Origin: Paenibacillus zeirhizosphaerae | Lineage (GTDB): Bacteria > Bacillota > Bacilli > Paenibacillales > Paenibacillaceae | Direction: 5' to 3' | Assembly (NCBI RefSeq): GCF_030705605.1 | Contig: NZ_JAPCKK010000006.1 | Coordinates: forward strand, 62,001 to 126,000 | DNA: 64,000 bases | Part shown: piece after piece, positions 24,783-32,990 of the stretch | How positions within the stretch are numbered: position 1 is the stretch's first letter | Layout: each line of letters starts with the position of its first letter | Program-made: the position numbers and the translations under genes | The notes under the pieces: generated by a model | Database searches by the model: none | What the model was told of the DNA's origin: nothing | Seen by the model: only the letters and a program-made list of their open reading frames with translations

Positions 24783-26663
24783 ATGGCCAAAAAGCAATTC
24801 AAAGCAGAGTCCAAGCGCCTGCTGGAAATGATGATTAACTCGATCTATACACAGCGTGAAATTTTTCTGCGTGAGCTGATTTCCAATGCCAGTGATGCGA
24901 TTGACAAAATTTATTATAAGGCACTGACGGACGACCAGCTTATTTTCAACCAAGCGGATTATTATATCAAAATTACGGCAGACAAGACGAGCCGGACATT
25001 GACCATTTCCGATACCGGGATTGGCATGAGCAAGGAAGAGCTAGAGAACAATTTGGGCGTGATCGCGAAGAGCGGCTCCTTTGCCTTTAAGAATGAAAAT
25101 GAGCTGAAGGACGGTCACAATATCATCGGCCAATTCGGGGTCGGCTTCTATTCTGCCTTTATGGTAGCAGATGAAGTAACCGTGATGACCAAAGCCTTGG
25201 GTAGTGATGAAGCGTTCAAGTGGGAGTCCAAGGGGGCGGACGGCTACACCATTGTGTCGAGTGAGAAAGAAACGGTAGGCACGGATATTATTTTGAAAAT
25301 CAAGAGCAACACGGAAGAGGACAGCTATGATGAGTTTCTTGAAGAATACCGTCTGAAGGCGATTATCAAGAAATATTCCGATTTCATCCGTTATCCGATC
25401 AAAATGGACGTGAAGGTCAGCAAGCCGGTTGAAGGTAGCGAGACGGAATTTGAGGAAGCTGTTGAAGAGCAAACGGTGAACAGCATGGTTCCGATCTGGC
25501 GGAAGAACAAAAGCGAGCTGACAGATGAGGATTACGAGAACTTTTATGCCGAGAAGCGTTATGGCTTTGACAAGCCGATTAAGCATATCCATATCAGCGC
25601 GGATGGTGCGGTCGTCTATAACGCCATTCTGTTTATTCCGGAGAATACGCCGTTCGATTATTACACCAAGGAATACGAAAAAGGGCTGGAGCTGTATTCC
25701 AACGGCGTCCTGATTATGGACAAATGTGCAGACCTGCTACCTGACTATTTCAGCTTTGTGAAAGGCATGGTTGATTCCGAGGACCTATCCTTGAATATTT
25801 CTCGGGAAATGCTGCAGCATGACCGCCAACTCAGTCTGATTTCCAAAAATATCAAGAACAAAATTAAAAGCCAACTGCTTAGCCTATTGAAGGATGAGCG
25901 GGAGAAGTACGAGAAGTTCTATACTTCCTTCGGTAGACAGCTTAAATTTGGTGTCTATAACGATTATGGCATGAACAAGGATGTGCTGCAGGACCTGCTG
26001 ATGTTCTATTCCTCTACAGAGAAGAAGATGGTTAGCCTGGACGAATATATTTCCAGAATGCCTGAAGATCAGAAGTATATCTATTACGCTGCCGGAACTT
26101 CCGTTGAGCGGATTGAGAAGCTGCCGCAGACCGAGCTTGTGGCTGACAAAGGTTATGAGATTCTGTATTTCACCGACGATATTGACGAATTCGCCATCAA
26201 GGTAATCGGCACCTACAAGGAGAAAGCCTTCAAGTCGGTATCCAGTGGAGATCTGGGCATTGAGGCCGATACGGAAGACAAGGCATCTGAAACGGAAGAG
26301 AACGGGCATAAAGAGCTGTTCGAGGAAATGAAAAAGCTGCTGGACGGTAAAGTGACGGGTGTCCGTGCTTCCAAACGCCTGAAAAGCCATCCGGTTTGCT
26401 TGACGGCGGATGGTGAGCTGTCCATCGAAATGGAGAAAATTCTGCAGGCGATGCCTGACAGCCAGAATGTCCAAGCTGACAAGGTGCTGGAAATCAACGT
26501 CAACCATGATGTGTTCAAGTCCTTGAAGGATGCCTATGAGCATGACAAGACGAAGCTGGGTCTGTATACCAGCCTGCTGTACAATCAGGCATTGCTGATC
26601 GAGGGATTGCCGATTCAGGACCCTGTTGAATTTACGAATGATATCTGTAAGGTGATGGTGTAG
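24783..26663 (+). CDS. htpG: Chaperone HtpG (Hsp90), 626 aa
   Basis: Bacterial Hsp90. The ATP-binding N-terminal domain is clear: [37 protein letters not shown] and [15 protein letters not shown]. The middle domain follows with the conserved LNISREMLQ, and the C-terminal dimerisation domain is present, giving normal length. The start is the ATG at 24783 ([17 protein letters not shown]) with GAGAGGGG upstream; an earlier GTG-like start at 24747 lies inside the CIRCE site and is rejected. It acts in the cytoplasm in protein folding under stress. The CIRCE site puts it under HrcA control, unlike B. subtilis htpG, which is not in the HrcA regulon. Confidence 0.97.
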   Translation: MAKKQFKAESKRLLEMMINSIYTQREIFLRELISNASDAIDKIYYKALTDDQLIFNQADYYIKITADKTSRTLTISDTGIGMSKEELENNLGVIAKSGSFAFKNENELKDGHNIIGQFGVGFYSAFMVADEVTVMTKALGSDEAFKWESKGADGYTIVSSEKETVGTDIILKIKSNTEEDSYDEFLEEYRLKAIIKKYSDFIRYPIKMDVKVSKPVEGSETEFEEAVEEQTVNSMVPIWRKNKSELTDEDYENFYAEKRYGFDKPIKHIHISADGAVVYNAILFIPENTPFDYYTKEYEKGLELYSNGVLIMDKCADLLPDYFSFVKGMVDSEDLSLNISREMLQHDRQLSLISKNIKNKIKSQLLSLLKDEREKYEKFYTSFGRQLKFGVYNDYGMNKDVLQDLLMFYSSTEKKMVSLDEYISRMPEDQKYIYYAAGTSVERIEKLPQTELVADKGYEILYFTDDIDEFAIKVIGTYKEKAFKSVSSGDLGIEADTEDKASETEENGHKELFEEMKKLLDGKVTGVRASKRLKSHPVCLTADGELSIEMEKILQAMPDSQNVQADKVLEINVNHDVFKSLKDAYEHDKTKLGLYTSLLYNQALLIEGLPIQDPVEFTNDICKVMV

Positions 26664-26676
26664 GCATAGAGCGACG

Positions 26677-26785
26677 GTTGTCCGCTCCGAGAACGAAGCA
26701 TTCCTGCAATCGCTGTTGACCCTTCGGGCCAAAGGCGACCGCTCCGCTTTTCCGGAATTGCTTCGTTCTCTCCGCTGCTGCGTGC
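26677..26785 (+). repeat. Dispersed intergenic palindromic repeat, copy 1
   Basis: About 109 bases that recur in inverted orientation at 52087-52199 with high identity. The element is itself a long imperfect palindrome: GAGAACGAAGCA (26689-26700) pairs with 26759-26770, and the sequence inside continues to pair partly (ATTCC against GGAAT). It lies between the htpG stop codon and its terminator. No coding content is apparent. Confidence 0.8.
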
Positions 26786-26812
26786 TTATGCCTACTTGGG
26801 GAAAGTAAAAAG

Positions 26813-26838
26813 GGTCGCGGCTTAATTTAGCTGCGACC
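26813..26838 (-). terminator. Hairpin, possible minus-strand terminator
   Basis: GGTCGCGGCT (26813-26822) pairs with 26829-26838 with one G-U. On the minus strand CCCTTTTTA follows. It could terminate the toxin-antitoxin transcript from 27477. Confidence 0.55.
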
Positions 26839-26853
26839 TCTGATCGTCCAATA

Positions 26854-26895
26854 GGTTGGGAACAGGAGTAAGTTCATCTGTTCCCAACCTTTTTT
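26854..26895 (+). terminator. Intrinsic terminator of htpG
   Basis: GGTTGGGAACA (26854-26864) pairs perfectly with 26879-26889, followed by TTTTTT. Confidence 0.85.
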
Positions 26896-26900
26896 AAGTG

Positions 26901-27221
26901 TTATGAAAATAAGTTCCGCAGATAATCTCTCCGACCATGGAGAATACGATGAATAACAACTGTATCATCTATTATTCTGTAAAAAACCAGATAGGGGGAG
27001 ACAACGATAAAGCGATAACCACGCTGAATTAAGACAAAGTCATCCTCAGATAAAACTGAACCCATGTTGGGAAACTCCGCAAGTCCGCCGATTTTACTAC
27101 TTAACTTTGATAGCATTTTTTCAGCCCAAGCCAGATTCTCTTGAGCAATATACGAAAAAATTTCATCCATATCATCGACCGCTGCTGGAGTGTATTTTAT
27201 TTTAAATTTCTTCTGCGGCAT
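26901..27221 (-). CDS. RelE/ParE-family toxin, 106 aa
   Basis: Toxin of a type II toxin-antitoxin pair. RelE/ParE features are the start KYTPAAVDDMDEIFSYIAQ, then FPNMGSV, GYRFIVVSPYLVFYRI and the closing IHRILHGRRDYLRNLFS with the conserved His-Gly-Arg-Arg. Its start lies inside the antitoxin gene (20-base overlap) and is preceded by GGAGG, so the two are translationally coupled. Whether it cleaves mRNA or poisons gyrase cannot be decided; the HGRRD tail is closer to the ParE/RelE2-type group. Confidence 0.9.
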   Translation of the reverse strand: MPQKKFKIKYTPAAVDDMDEIFSYIAQENLAWAEKMLSKLSSKIGGLAEFPNMGSVLSEDDFVLIQRGYRFIVVSPYLVFYRIIDDTVVIHRILHGRRDYLRNLFS

Positions 27222-27477
27222 TTATTTTCCTCCGCATTCGTGCCATGACCTCGTCATGGTCTAATAATTCCTCGCCATCGGCAATTTGCTTTTCAGCAAC
27301 AAGAAGCTTCGATTGTAATTTAATTCGCGCCTCCATGCGCCGATAAGCATCGTGACTCATGACAACTAGATCTGCTTCTCCGTTACGGGTTAAAACAACA
27401 GGTTCATCTATTTCATGGCAAAATTTCGAAAAACCGTTGTAGTCCTGACGTATCGTACTGGAGGGTTTGATTTGCAT
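27202..27477 (-). CDS. Phd/YefM-family antitoxin, 91 aa
   Basis: Antitoxin that binds DNA and neutralises the toxin. The Phd/YefM N-terminal fold is read from IKPSSTIRQDYNGFSKFCHE, PVVLTRNGEADLVVMSHDAY. The C-terminal helix carries the toxin-binding segment (ADGEELLDHDEVMARMRRK). The start is the ATG at 27477 with AAGGGAG 9 bases upstream; the GTG at 27483 is too close to that site. The AT-rich region 27484-27560 should contain its promoter and operator. Confidence 0.88.
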   Translation of the reverse strand: MQIKPSSTIRQDYNGFSKFCHEIDEPVVLTRNGEADLVVMSHDAYRRMEARIKLQSKLLVAEKQIADGEELLDHDEVMARMRRKINAAEEI

Positions 27478-27593
27478 TGCCACACACTCCCTTTATATAG
27501 CTTTTTTTTGACTTTATTTTATCATTATTATATACAACATATCCATCACTATATTGTGTACTGCATTGCCTCGATCACAGGGGCTCAGTATAC

Positions 27594-27621
27594 TTGAACC
27601 TGTGGAAATGTAAACTATTCA
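27594..27621 (+). promoter_or_regulatory. Possible promoter of second two-component operon
   Basis: TTGAAC (27594-27599) and TATTCA (27616-27621), 16 bases apart, 48 bases before the regulator ATG. Both hexamers are imperfect. Confidence 0.35.
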
Positions 27622-27668
27622 ATATATTTTCGAAAAAATAAGGTGTTTCTCCAGAGGAGGCCGACAGA

Positions 27669-28376
27669 ATGCTTGGCGAGTTGCTGCTGGTTGAGGATGA
27701 TGCCTCGATCAGCGAAATGGTTGTGGATTATTTGACGAAGGAAGGCTACCGGGTTGAAACCGCCAAGGATGCGGGAGAAGCGGCGGCGCGGTTTGATTCG
27801 GGCCGATTTGATTTGATCCTGCTGGATATTATGCTGCCGGGAGGCAACGGGCTTGATTTATTGCAAAAGTTTCGTTCCGTGAGCCGGGTGCCGATTGTGA
27901 TGCTGTCCGCGAAGGATGGGGAGGTGGATAAAGCGCTAGGCTTGAGATTCGGTGCTGACGACTATATCGCGAAGCCGTTCTCCCTGATGGAGCTGTCTGC
28001 GCGGGTGCAGGCCGCTATTCGCCGGGCTACAGAATATGCAGATTCGGCCCCGGGCGCAGCCGGGCAGGAGCAGGGAGTCATCACAGTGGGGTCTTTGGGT
28101 GTAGACCCGGACAACTTTATCGTGACCAAATCCGGTGAACCGGTGAAGCTGACAGCGAAGGAGTTTCAAATTCTCAAGCTGTTCGTTCAGCATCCGAAAC
28201 GGGTGTACACGAAAGCCCAGATCTACCAATCGGTGTGGGGCGAGGAGTACTATGGCGACGAGAATGTCATCAATGTTCATATGCGGCGACTTCGCGAGAA
28301 GATCGAGGATGATCCGTCCAATCCGAAAATCATTCGCACCTTGTGGGGAATCGGCTACAAGCTGGGAGAGCTGTAA
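27669..28376 (+). CDS. OmpR-family response regulator, 235 aa
   Basis: Receiver domain with the acidic pair EDD at residues 9-11, phospho-acceptor Asp53 (LLDIMLPGGNG), Ser in MLSAK and Lys in AKPFS. The DNA-binding domain has LTAKEFQILKLFVQHPKRVY, VINVHMRRLREKIEDDP and GIGYKLG. AGAGGAGG lies 9 bases before the ATG. It forms an operon with the kinase starting 2 bases after its stop codon, and probably with the ABC transporter genes, which is the usual arrangement for bacitracin/lantibiotic-type detoxification modules. Confidence 0.92.
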   Translation: MLGELLLVEDDASISEMVVDYLTKEGYRVETAKDAGEAAARFDSGRFDLILLDIMLPGGNGLDLLQKFRSVSRVPIVMLSAKDGEVDKALGLRFGADDYIAKPFSLMELSARVQAAIRRATEYADSAPGAAGQEQGVITVGSLGVDPDNFIVTKSGEPVKLTAKEFQILKLFVQHPKRVYTKAQIYQSVWGEEYYGDENVINVHMRRLREKIEDDPSNPKIIRTLWGIGYKLGEL

Positions 28377-28377
28377 C

Positions 28378-29319
28378 GTGAGCTGGATTTTGCTGATGCT
28401 CATTTGTCTATTACTGGTGCTGCTCCTGATGAATCACTTGAAGAACCGTACTCAACGCAGGGAGCTGATTTATTTGGCCAATCGCCTGGAACAGCTTGTT
28501 CATGAGGCGGATCGCGGGCATATCCAAGTCGTAACCAGCTCTCCCGAGCTGCGAAGTGTGCTGCAAGGGACGAATGAGCTGCTGGATTACGCGCGCAGGT
28601 CGGCGGATGATTATGTCAGAACCGAGCTGGCCATGCGCAAAATGCTGGCGAATATTTCACATGATCTGAAAACACCGCTGACCGTAGTGCTCGGATATGC
28701 TGAAGCGCTCTCAAGGGACAGTGATATGCCGGCAGCAGAGCGGGAGCGGCTACTAGGCAAGATTCATCAAAAGTCTTTGGACGTTCTGGAGCTGATGAAC
28801 AAATTTTTTGATTTGGCCAAGCTGGAAGCGGGGGATTATCAGCTTTTCTTCGAACGGCTGGACGTGGCGGACCTTTGCCGCCAAACCATACTGGCCTATT
28901 ATGATATCCTGACACATCGGGGCTTTGAGGTGGCTATTAATATTCCGGACAAGCCAGTCTGGGTTTATGCGAATGCCGAAGCGCTGCGGCGTATTCTGGA
29001 TAATCTGATCTCGAACGCAATACGTTATGGGGCGGACGGTTTATTCCTGGGGTTGACGGTGCGAACAGAAGGAGAAACTATCCGGATGGAGGTCACGGAC
29101 CGCGGCAAGGGCATACAGGAAACGGAGCAGAGCCGTGTATTTGAGCGCTTGTATACGCTGGAGGATTCTCGCAACCGGGAGGTGCAGGGCAGTGGCCTAG
29201 GCTTGACGATCACCAAGCGTTTGGTGGAGCGTCTGGGAGGCGTCATCGAGCTGGAAAGCCATCCGGGCATACATACCACTTTTACAGTGAAGCTCAAGAC
29301 TGCTAAGGAAACAAAGTAA
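28378..29319 (+). CDS. Sensor histidine kinase with one short membrane anchor, 313 aa
   Basis: The start is the GTG at 28378 with GGGAGAG 7 bases upstream. There is a single N-terminal membrane segment (WILLMLICLLLVLLLMNHL) and no extracellular sensor domain. HisKA has His95 in NISHDLKTPLTVVLG. The HATPase has LDNLISNAIRYG, DRGKGI and GSGLGLTI. Kinases that lack a sensor domain in front of an ABC transporter often receive their signal from the transporter itself, as in the BceS type; this is inference from layout. It is the partner of the regulator 27669-28376. Confidence 0.9.
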   Translation: MSWILLMLICLLLVLLLMNHLKNRTQRRELIYLANRLEQLVHEADRGHIQVVTSSPELRSVLQGTNELLDYARRSADDYVRTELAMRKMLANISHDLKTPLTVVLGYAEALSRDSDMPAAERERLLGKIHQKSLDVLELMNKFFDLAKLEAGDYQLFFERLDVADLCRQTILAYYDILTHRGFEVAINIPDKPVWVYANAEALRRILDNLISNAIRYGADGLFLGLTVRTEGETIRMEVTDRGKGIQETEQSRVFERLYTLEDSRNREVQGSGLGLTITKRLVERLGGVIELESHPGIHTTFTVKLKTAKETK

Positions 29320-29408
29320 GAAATTCGTAAGGATCGGTTAATAAAAAAGAACATTTGCCGCAGTATGATCATTTCAAGGACAAAATGAGGAATGAGGCGA
29401 ATGAGCAC

Positions 29409-30332
29409 ATGATCAGGACACGTAATTTAACGAAGCAATTTGGCGGCAGTACCGTCATTTCAGGTGTGAGCATGACCGTGAAGGAGCGGGAGATTTACGG
29501 ATTCCTTGGCTCGAACGGTGCAGGCAAAACAACAGTGATGCGAATGCTGTTGAATTTGATTAAACCAACAGATGGTGAGATAGAGCTGTTCGGCGAACGA
29601 CTGACTCCCGGAGCAACGGAACCGTTCAAACGCATTGGCCATATCATTGAGACCCCGGTCTTTTACGGAAACCTGACAGGACAGCGTAATCTAGAGCTGC
29701 ACTGTGAATACATGGGAATGCATAATCCCAAAATGATACAAGAGGCGCTGGACCTGGTCCAATTAAGCAACGCGCGTCACAAGCCTGTGAATCAATATTC
29801 ACTTGGCATGAAGCAGCGTCTGGGCATCGCACGCGCGGTGTCGACCAAGCCGGAGCTGCTCATTCTGGATGAGCCGATCAATGGTCTGGACCCGAACGGA
29901 ATCCTGGAAATGAGAAGCATGTTTAAGCGATTGCGCGATGAGTACAGGATCACCCTGCTCATATCCAGCCATATTCTAGGGGAAATTGAACAGATCGCGG
30001 ATACGATTGGTGTGATCAACAGCGGCCGCCTCATCGAGGAAGTGTCCATGGAGCGGATTCGCAGCACCCAGACAGAGTATGTGGAGATTATCACGCTTAA
30101 TGTCAACAGGGCAGCCTACGTGCTGGAGCATGATCTGAATATCCATAATTTCAAGATATCCGGAGATAAGCAGTTGAAAATATATGATATGACACTCTCA
30201 CAGAGCGAGCTTTCCAGGCAACTCATCACCCGTGACGTGCCGATTGAAGCCATTAACCGCCGCAGCCGCACGTTGGAGGAGTACTTTTTGGAAGCTGTAC
30301 GAGGAGGTGAAGAACATGCTGCATCTCATTAA
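29409..30332 (+). CDS. ABC transporter ATPase, BcrA-like, 307 aa
   Basis: Walker A is LGSNGAGKTTVM, the signature is YSLGMKQRLGIA, and Walker B is LLILDEPINGLDP. The C-terminal 80 residues are an extension typical of BcrA/lantibiotic-immunity ATPases. The start is set at ATG 29409 (MIRTRNLTKQFGG), where homologous proteins usually begin; an ATG at 29385 with AAGGA nearby is an alternative. It follows the kinase by 89 bases and overlaps the permease gene by 17 bases. It probably exports or removes a membrane-active peptide antibiotic. Confidence 0.9.
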   Translation: MIRTRNLTKQFGGSTVISGVSMTVKEREIYGFLGSNGAGKTTVMRMLLNLIKPTDGEIELFGERLTPGATEPFKRIGHIIETPVFYGNLTGQRNLELHCEYMGMHNPKMIQEALDLVQLSNARHKPVNQYSLGMKQRLGIARAVSTKPELLILDEPINGLDPNGILEMRSMFKRLRDEYRITLLISSHILGEIEQIADTIGVINSGRLIEEVSMERIRSTQTEYVEIITLNVNRAAYVLEHDLNIHNFKISGDKQLKIYDMTLSQSELSRQLITRDVPIEAINRRSRTLEEYFLEAVRGGEEHAASH

Positions 30333-31005
30333 GCTTGAGTTGATGAAGGGACGGAAGAGCGGCTATGTATGGGGAGCGCTTATCGCCTATGCCATTATTG
30401 CAGGTTTAATGCTGCTTGTCTTGTTTGTGGACGATACCCTGGAACAGGTCTTTCCCAACGATGCGGAGATGCTGAAAATAATCGATGTTCTGACCCGTAT
30501 CACCTTTGTTGTCTATGCTTCTGTGCTTCTATCCAGACTGATTATCCGGGAATATAAGGACAGAACGATGGAACTGCTGTTTACGTACCCGGTAAGCCGT
30601 AAAAAGATTATTTTTGCGAAGCTGATCATTGTGGCCGTATGGACATTTATCAACATTGTCATTTCCAACCTGCTGATCAGCACGGTTATGCTGTTTGTTA
30701 ACCGGATGGCTGGGGACATTCCTATGGTGATGACGTCGGGAAGCCTGTTTCAGCATTACCTGGGGTCGGCGGTTCAGGCTTTGGCTGCTGCCGGCATGAG
30801 CCTGCTGCCGCTGGCGTTTGGGATGCGCCGGAAATCGGAGGCGGCGACGATTGTTTCGTCAATTATTATTGTTGCGGTGATTTCGTCCAATAATATGGGC
30901 TTCAGCCTTAGCTCGATTATTGCGATCCCGTTGACCTTAGCCCTGTTGGGGGTACTGGTGGCTTATCTTTCTTTCCGCAACATCGATCATGCCGATATTC
31001 CCTGA
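30316..31005 (+). CDS. ABC-2 type permease, BcrB-like, 229 aa
   Basis: The start is the ATG at 30316 with GAGGAGGTG upstream. Six membrane helices are visible, with the first cytoplasmic part IKLELMKGRKSGYVWGALI and loop YKDRTMELLFTYPVSRKKI, which is the ABC-2 coupling region found in BcrB/lantibiotic-immunity permeases. It partners the overlapping ATPase. With the two-component system upstream it forms a self-contained sensing and export operon. Confidence 0.85.
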   Translation: MLHLIKLELMKGRKSGYVWGALIAYAIIAGLMLLVLFVDDTLEQVFPNDAEMLKIIDVLTRITFVVYASVLLSRLIIREYKDRTMELLFTYPVSRKKIIFAKLIIVAVWTFINIVISNLLISTVMLFVNRMAGDIPMVMTSGSLFQHYLGSAVQALAAAGMSLLPLAFGMRRKSEAATIVSSIIIVAVISSNNMGFSLSSIIAIPLTLALLGVLVAYLSFRNIDHADIP

Positions 31006-31019
31006 ATGTTGCTTTTCGG

Positions 31020-31193
31020 ATGGAAGTGACTTTAGTGGCTACGGCAAGGCAAACTGAAATAGAAGTCCGACTACCTTTCGCTCAAATTTTAAAAATTAAG
31101 GATGATTTGGTTATCGAAGCATTTCCATACTATTTTGATACTGCCATGATAAACGCAGCACTTGGTTATACGCACGCAACGGAGCAACGGTAA
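31020..31193 (+). pseudogene. Probable SnoaL-like protein remnant, 57 aa
   Basis: A 57-codon frame (MEVTLVATARQTEIEVRLPF and onward, stopping at 31193) with IKDDLVIEAFPYYFDTAMIN, which resembles the last strands of SnoaL/NTF2-like proteins. The N-terminal two thirds are missing and there is no good ribosome-binding site. Probably a decayed fragment. Confidence 0.4.
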
Positions 31194-31252
31194 ATGAATA
31201 TGATCTGCAGGCCAGCACTCATTAACATCGTAGCGTAACATCTGATGGCCTC

Positions 31253-31297
31253 AATAAAAAAAACAGCAAGCCCCCGTTCACCGGGATGCTTGCTGTT
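31253..31297 (-). terminator. Intrinsic terminator of asd
   Basis: AACAGCAAGC (31262-31271) pairs with 31288-31297. On the minus strand eight or more T follow. Confidence 0.85.
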
Positions 31298-31320
31298 TTG
31301 TCTTTCCGCAGTTAATTGTT

Positions 31321-32406
31321 TCATTTCGCCTGAATGTAACCTTCCGCTTTCAGCAGCTCGGCGATCAGCACGCCGCCGCCTGCCGCGCCACGCAGGGTGT
31401 TATGCGACAGTCCCACAAATTTGTAATCATAGAGCGTATCCTCGCGCAGTCTGCCCGTGGAAATGCCCATTCCGTGCTCAAGGTCGCGGTCCAGCTTGGT
31501 TTGCGGTCGGTTCTCTTCTTCGAAATATGTGATGAACTGCTTCGGCGCGCTCGGCAACCCCAGCTCTTGTGGCCGTCCTGTAAACTGCTGCCAGCGCTCA
31601 AGAATTTCTTCCTTCGAAGGTTTCTTCTCGAACGATACAAATACTGTGGCCAAATGTCCGTCCGTTACCGGTACACGGATACATTGTGTTGTAATTAAAG
31701 GCGCACTGGCTTTAACAATTTCACCGCCTGCAACGCTGCCCCAGATGCGCAGCGGCTCCTGCTCGCTTTTCTCTTCTTCGCCGCCAATGTAAGGGATAAC
31801 ATTATCCAGCATATCCGGCCAATCGGTGAAGTTTTTGCCCGCCCCGGAGATCGCCTGGTAGGTCGATGCTACCACTTGGGTCGGTTTGTAGTCCAGCAGC
31901 GCGTGAAGTGCAGGCACATAGCTCTGAATAGAGCAGTTCGGCTTCACCGCAATAAATCCGGTGGAGGTTCCGAGCCGTTTTCTCTGGGCGGCAATGACTT
32001 CGATATGCCCCGAGTTAATTTCCGGAATGACCATCGGCACGTCAGGTGTCCAGCGGTGAGCCGAGTTGTTGGAGATGACAGGTGTGCCTGTTTTTGCGTA
32101 GGCCTCTTCCAGCGCCTTGATCTCCTCTTTTTTCATGTCTACCGCACAAAAAACAAAATCAACCTGGCCAGCCACTTCTTCCACTTTCGAGGCGTCCTGA
32201 ACGACGAGGTTTTTCACTTCTTCCGGAATGGAGCCCGGAACCTTCCATCTGTTTTGCACGGATTCTTCATATGTTTTCCCCGCAGAGTTTGCACTTGCTG
32301 CGATGGCTGTGACTTGGAACCATGGATGCTGATCGAGCAGCTGCACAAACCGCTGGCCCACCATGCCTGTACCTCCGACGATACCTACCTTCAATTTTGC
32401 AGTCAT
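31321..32406 (-). CDS. asd: Aspartate-semialdehyde dehydrogenase, 361 aa
   Basis: Makes aspartate semialdehyde from aspartyl phosphate, the branch point to lysine/diaminopimelate, threonine and methionine. The NADP-binding loop is VGIVGGTGMVGQRF, the catalytic cysteine is in VKPNCSIQ, and the second-half signature is RVPVTDGHLATVFV. Length and these motifs match the archaeal/fungal branch of the family rather than the standard bacterial form. The ATG at 32406 has GAAAGGAT about 11 bases upstream. It is preceded by a T-box leader, which ties expression to uncharged tRNA, and followed by a strong terminator. Confidence 0.93.
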   Translation of the reverse strand: MTAKLKVGIVGGTGMVGQRFVQLLDQHPWFQVTAIAASANSAGKTYEESVQNRWKVPGSIPEEVKNLVVQDASKVEEVAGQVDFVFCAVDMKKEEIKALEEAYAKTGTPVISNNSAHRWTPDVPMVIPEINSGHIEVIAAQRKRLGTSTGFIAVKPNCSIQSYVPALHALLDYKPTQVVASTYQAISGAGKNFTDWPDMLDNVIPYIGGEEEKSEQEPLRIWGSVAGGEIVKASAPLITTQCIRVPVTDGHLATVFVSFEKKPSKEEILERWQQFTGRPQELGLPSAPKQFITYFEEENRPQTKLDRDLEHGMGISTGRLREDTLYDYKFVGLSHNTLRGAAGGGVLIAELLKAEGYIQAK

Positions 32407-32770
32407 ACGATGTTCAGATCCTTTCCATTTAAATTGGCATTATCTTGTATAAATAAAAAAAACTCACCCCCAAGACTCAGTATTAGTCTTAGGGACGAGA
32501 TATGTATACTCGCGGTACCACCCCAAATTCGCCAATATGTCACCATATCAGCCTCTTCGAGTACGGCATTGAACATGAAATGAAATGCTTATACTCTAGC
32601 TCTGTAACAGGAGCTCCTGACGCACCATCCCCTTTATAATATATGCAGGTTCCTGTGCATTGCTCTGAGTCTTTTTTCAATAAATTATTCTTTACTCCTT
32701 TTCACCGGACGGAGCTCTCTGCAAAAGAATGCATTTATTTACTCTTCTCTTCATCGCAGTTGAATTATTG
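32407..32770 (-). promoter_or_regulatory. T-box riboswitch leader of asd
   Basis: On the minus strand the T-box motif GGGGTGGTACCGCG lies at 32511-32524, the conserved element that pairs with the tRNA acceptor end. Upstream are Stem I landmarks, GATGAAGAGAAGAGTA near 32742-32757 and AGAGAGC near 32711-32720. Downstream is the terminator, arms 32485-32494 and 32468-32477, followed by eight T (32462-32453). The 3' side of the presumed specifier loop (about 32667-32680) reads GAAAAAAGACTC, so the specifier would be AAA or AAG, both lysine. That would fit asd's place in lysine synthesis. The specifier assignment is inference from position. Confidence 0.88.
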
Positions 32771-32776
32771 CGATTA

Positions 32777-32804
32777 TAATATCAAATAACCGCAGGAAGG
32801 TAAA
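32777..32804 (-). promoter_or_regulatory. Promoter of the asd T-box transcript
   Basis: On the minus strand TTTACC (32804-32799) and TATTAT (32782-32777), 16 bases apart; a TATAAT lies immediately next to it. Confidence 0.45.
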
Positions 32805-32838
32805 CATATATTTTTTTAAAATATTGATAGTACAGGAC

Positions 32839-32867
32839 TTGAACATCCGGGTCGATTAAAGTAGAAT
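32839..32867 (+). promoter_or_regulatory. Promoter of cls
   Basis: TTGAAC (32839-32844) and TAGAAT (32862-32867), 17 bases apart, about 124 bases before the cls start codon. Confidence 0.5.
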
Positions 32868-32990
32868 ACTTACGCTTCAGAATAGAATTCTGTGGCAATC
32901 ATGATAAAATGGTTACGGGATACGGCACACCACGGAACAGAAGCGGTAAAGAGTGTGTAAAGTACAGAAAAGAGGGTAAGAGGAGGCAGC

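Noticed and set aside
25884..26732. 282-residue reverse-strand frame over htpG
   Set aside because: Antisense of htpG; no start signal and no domain.
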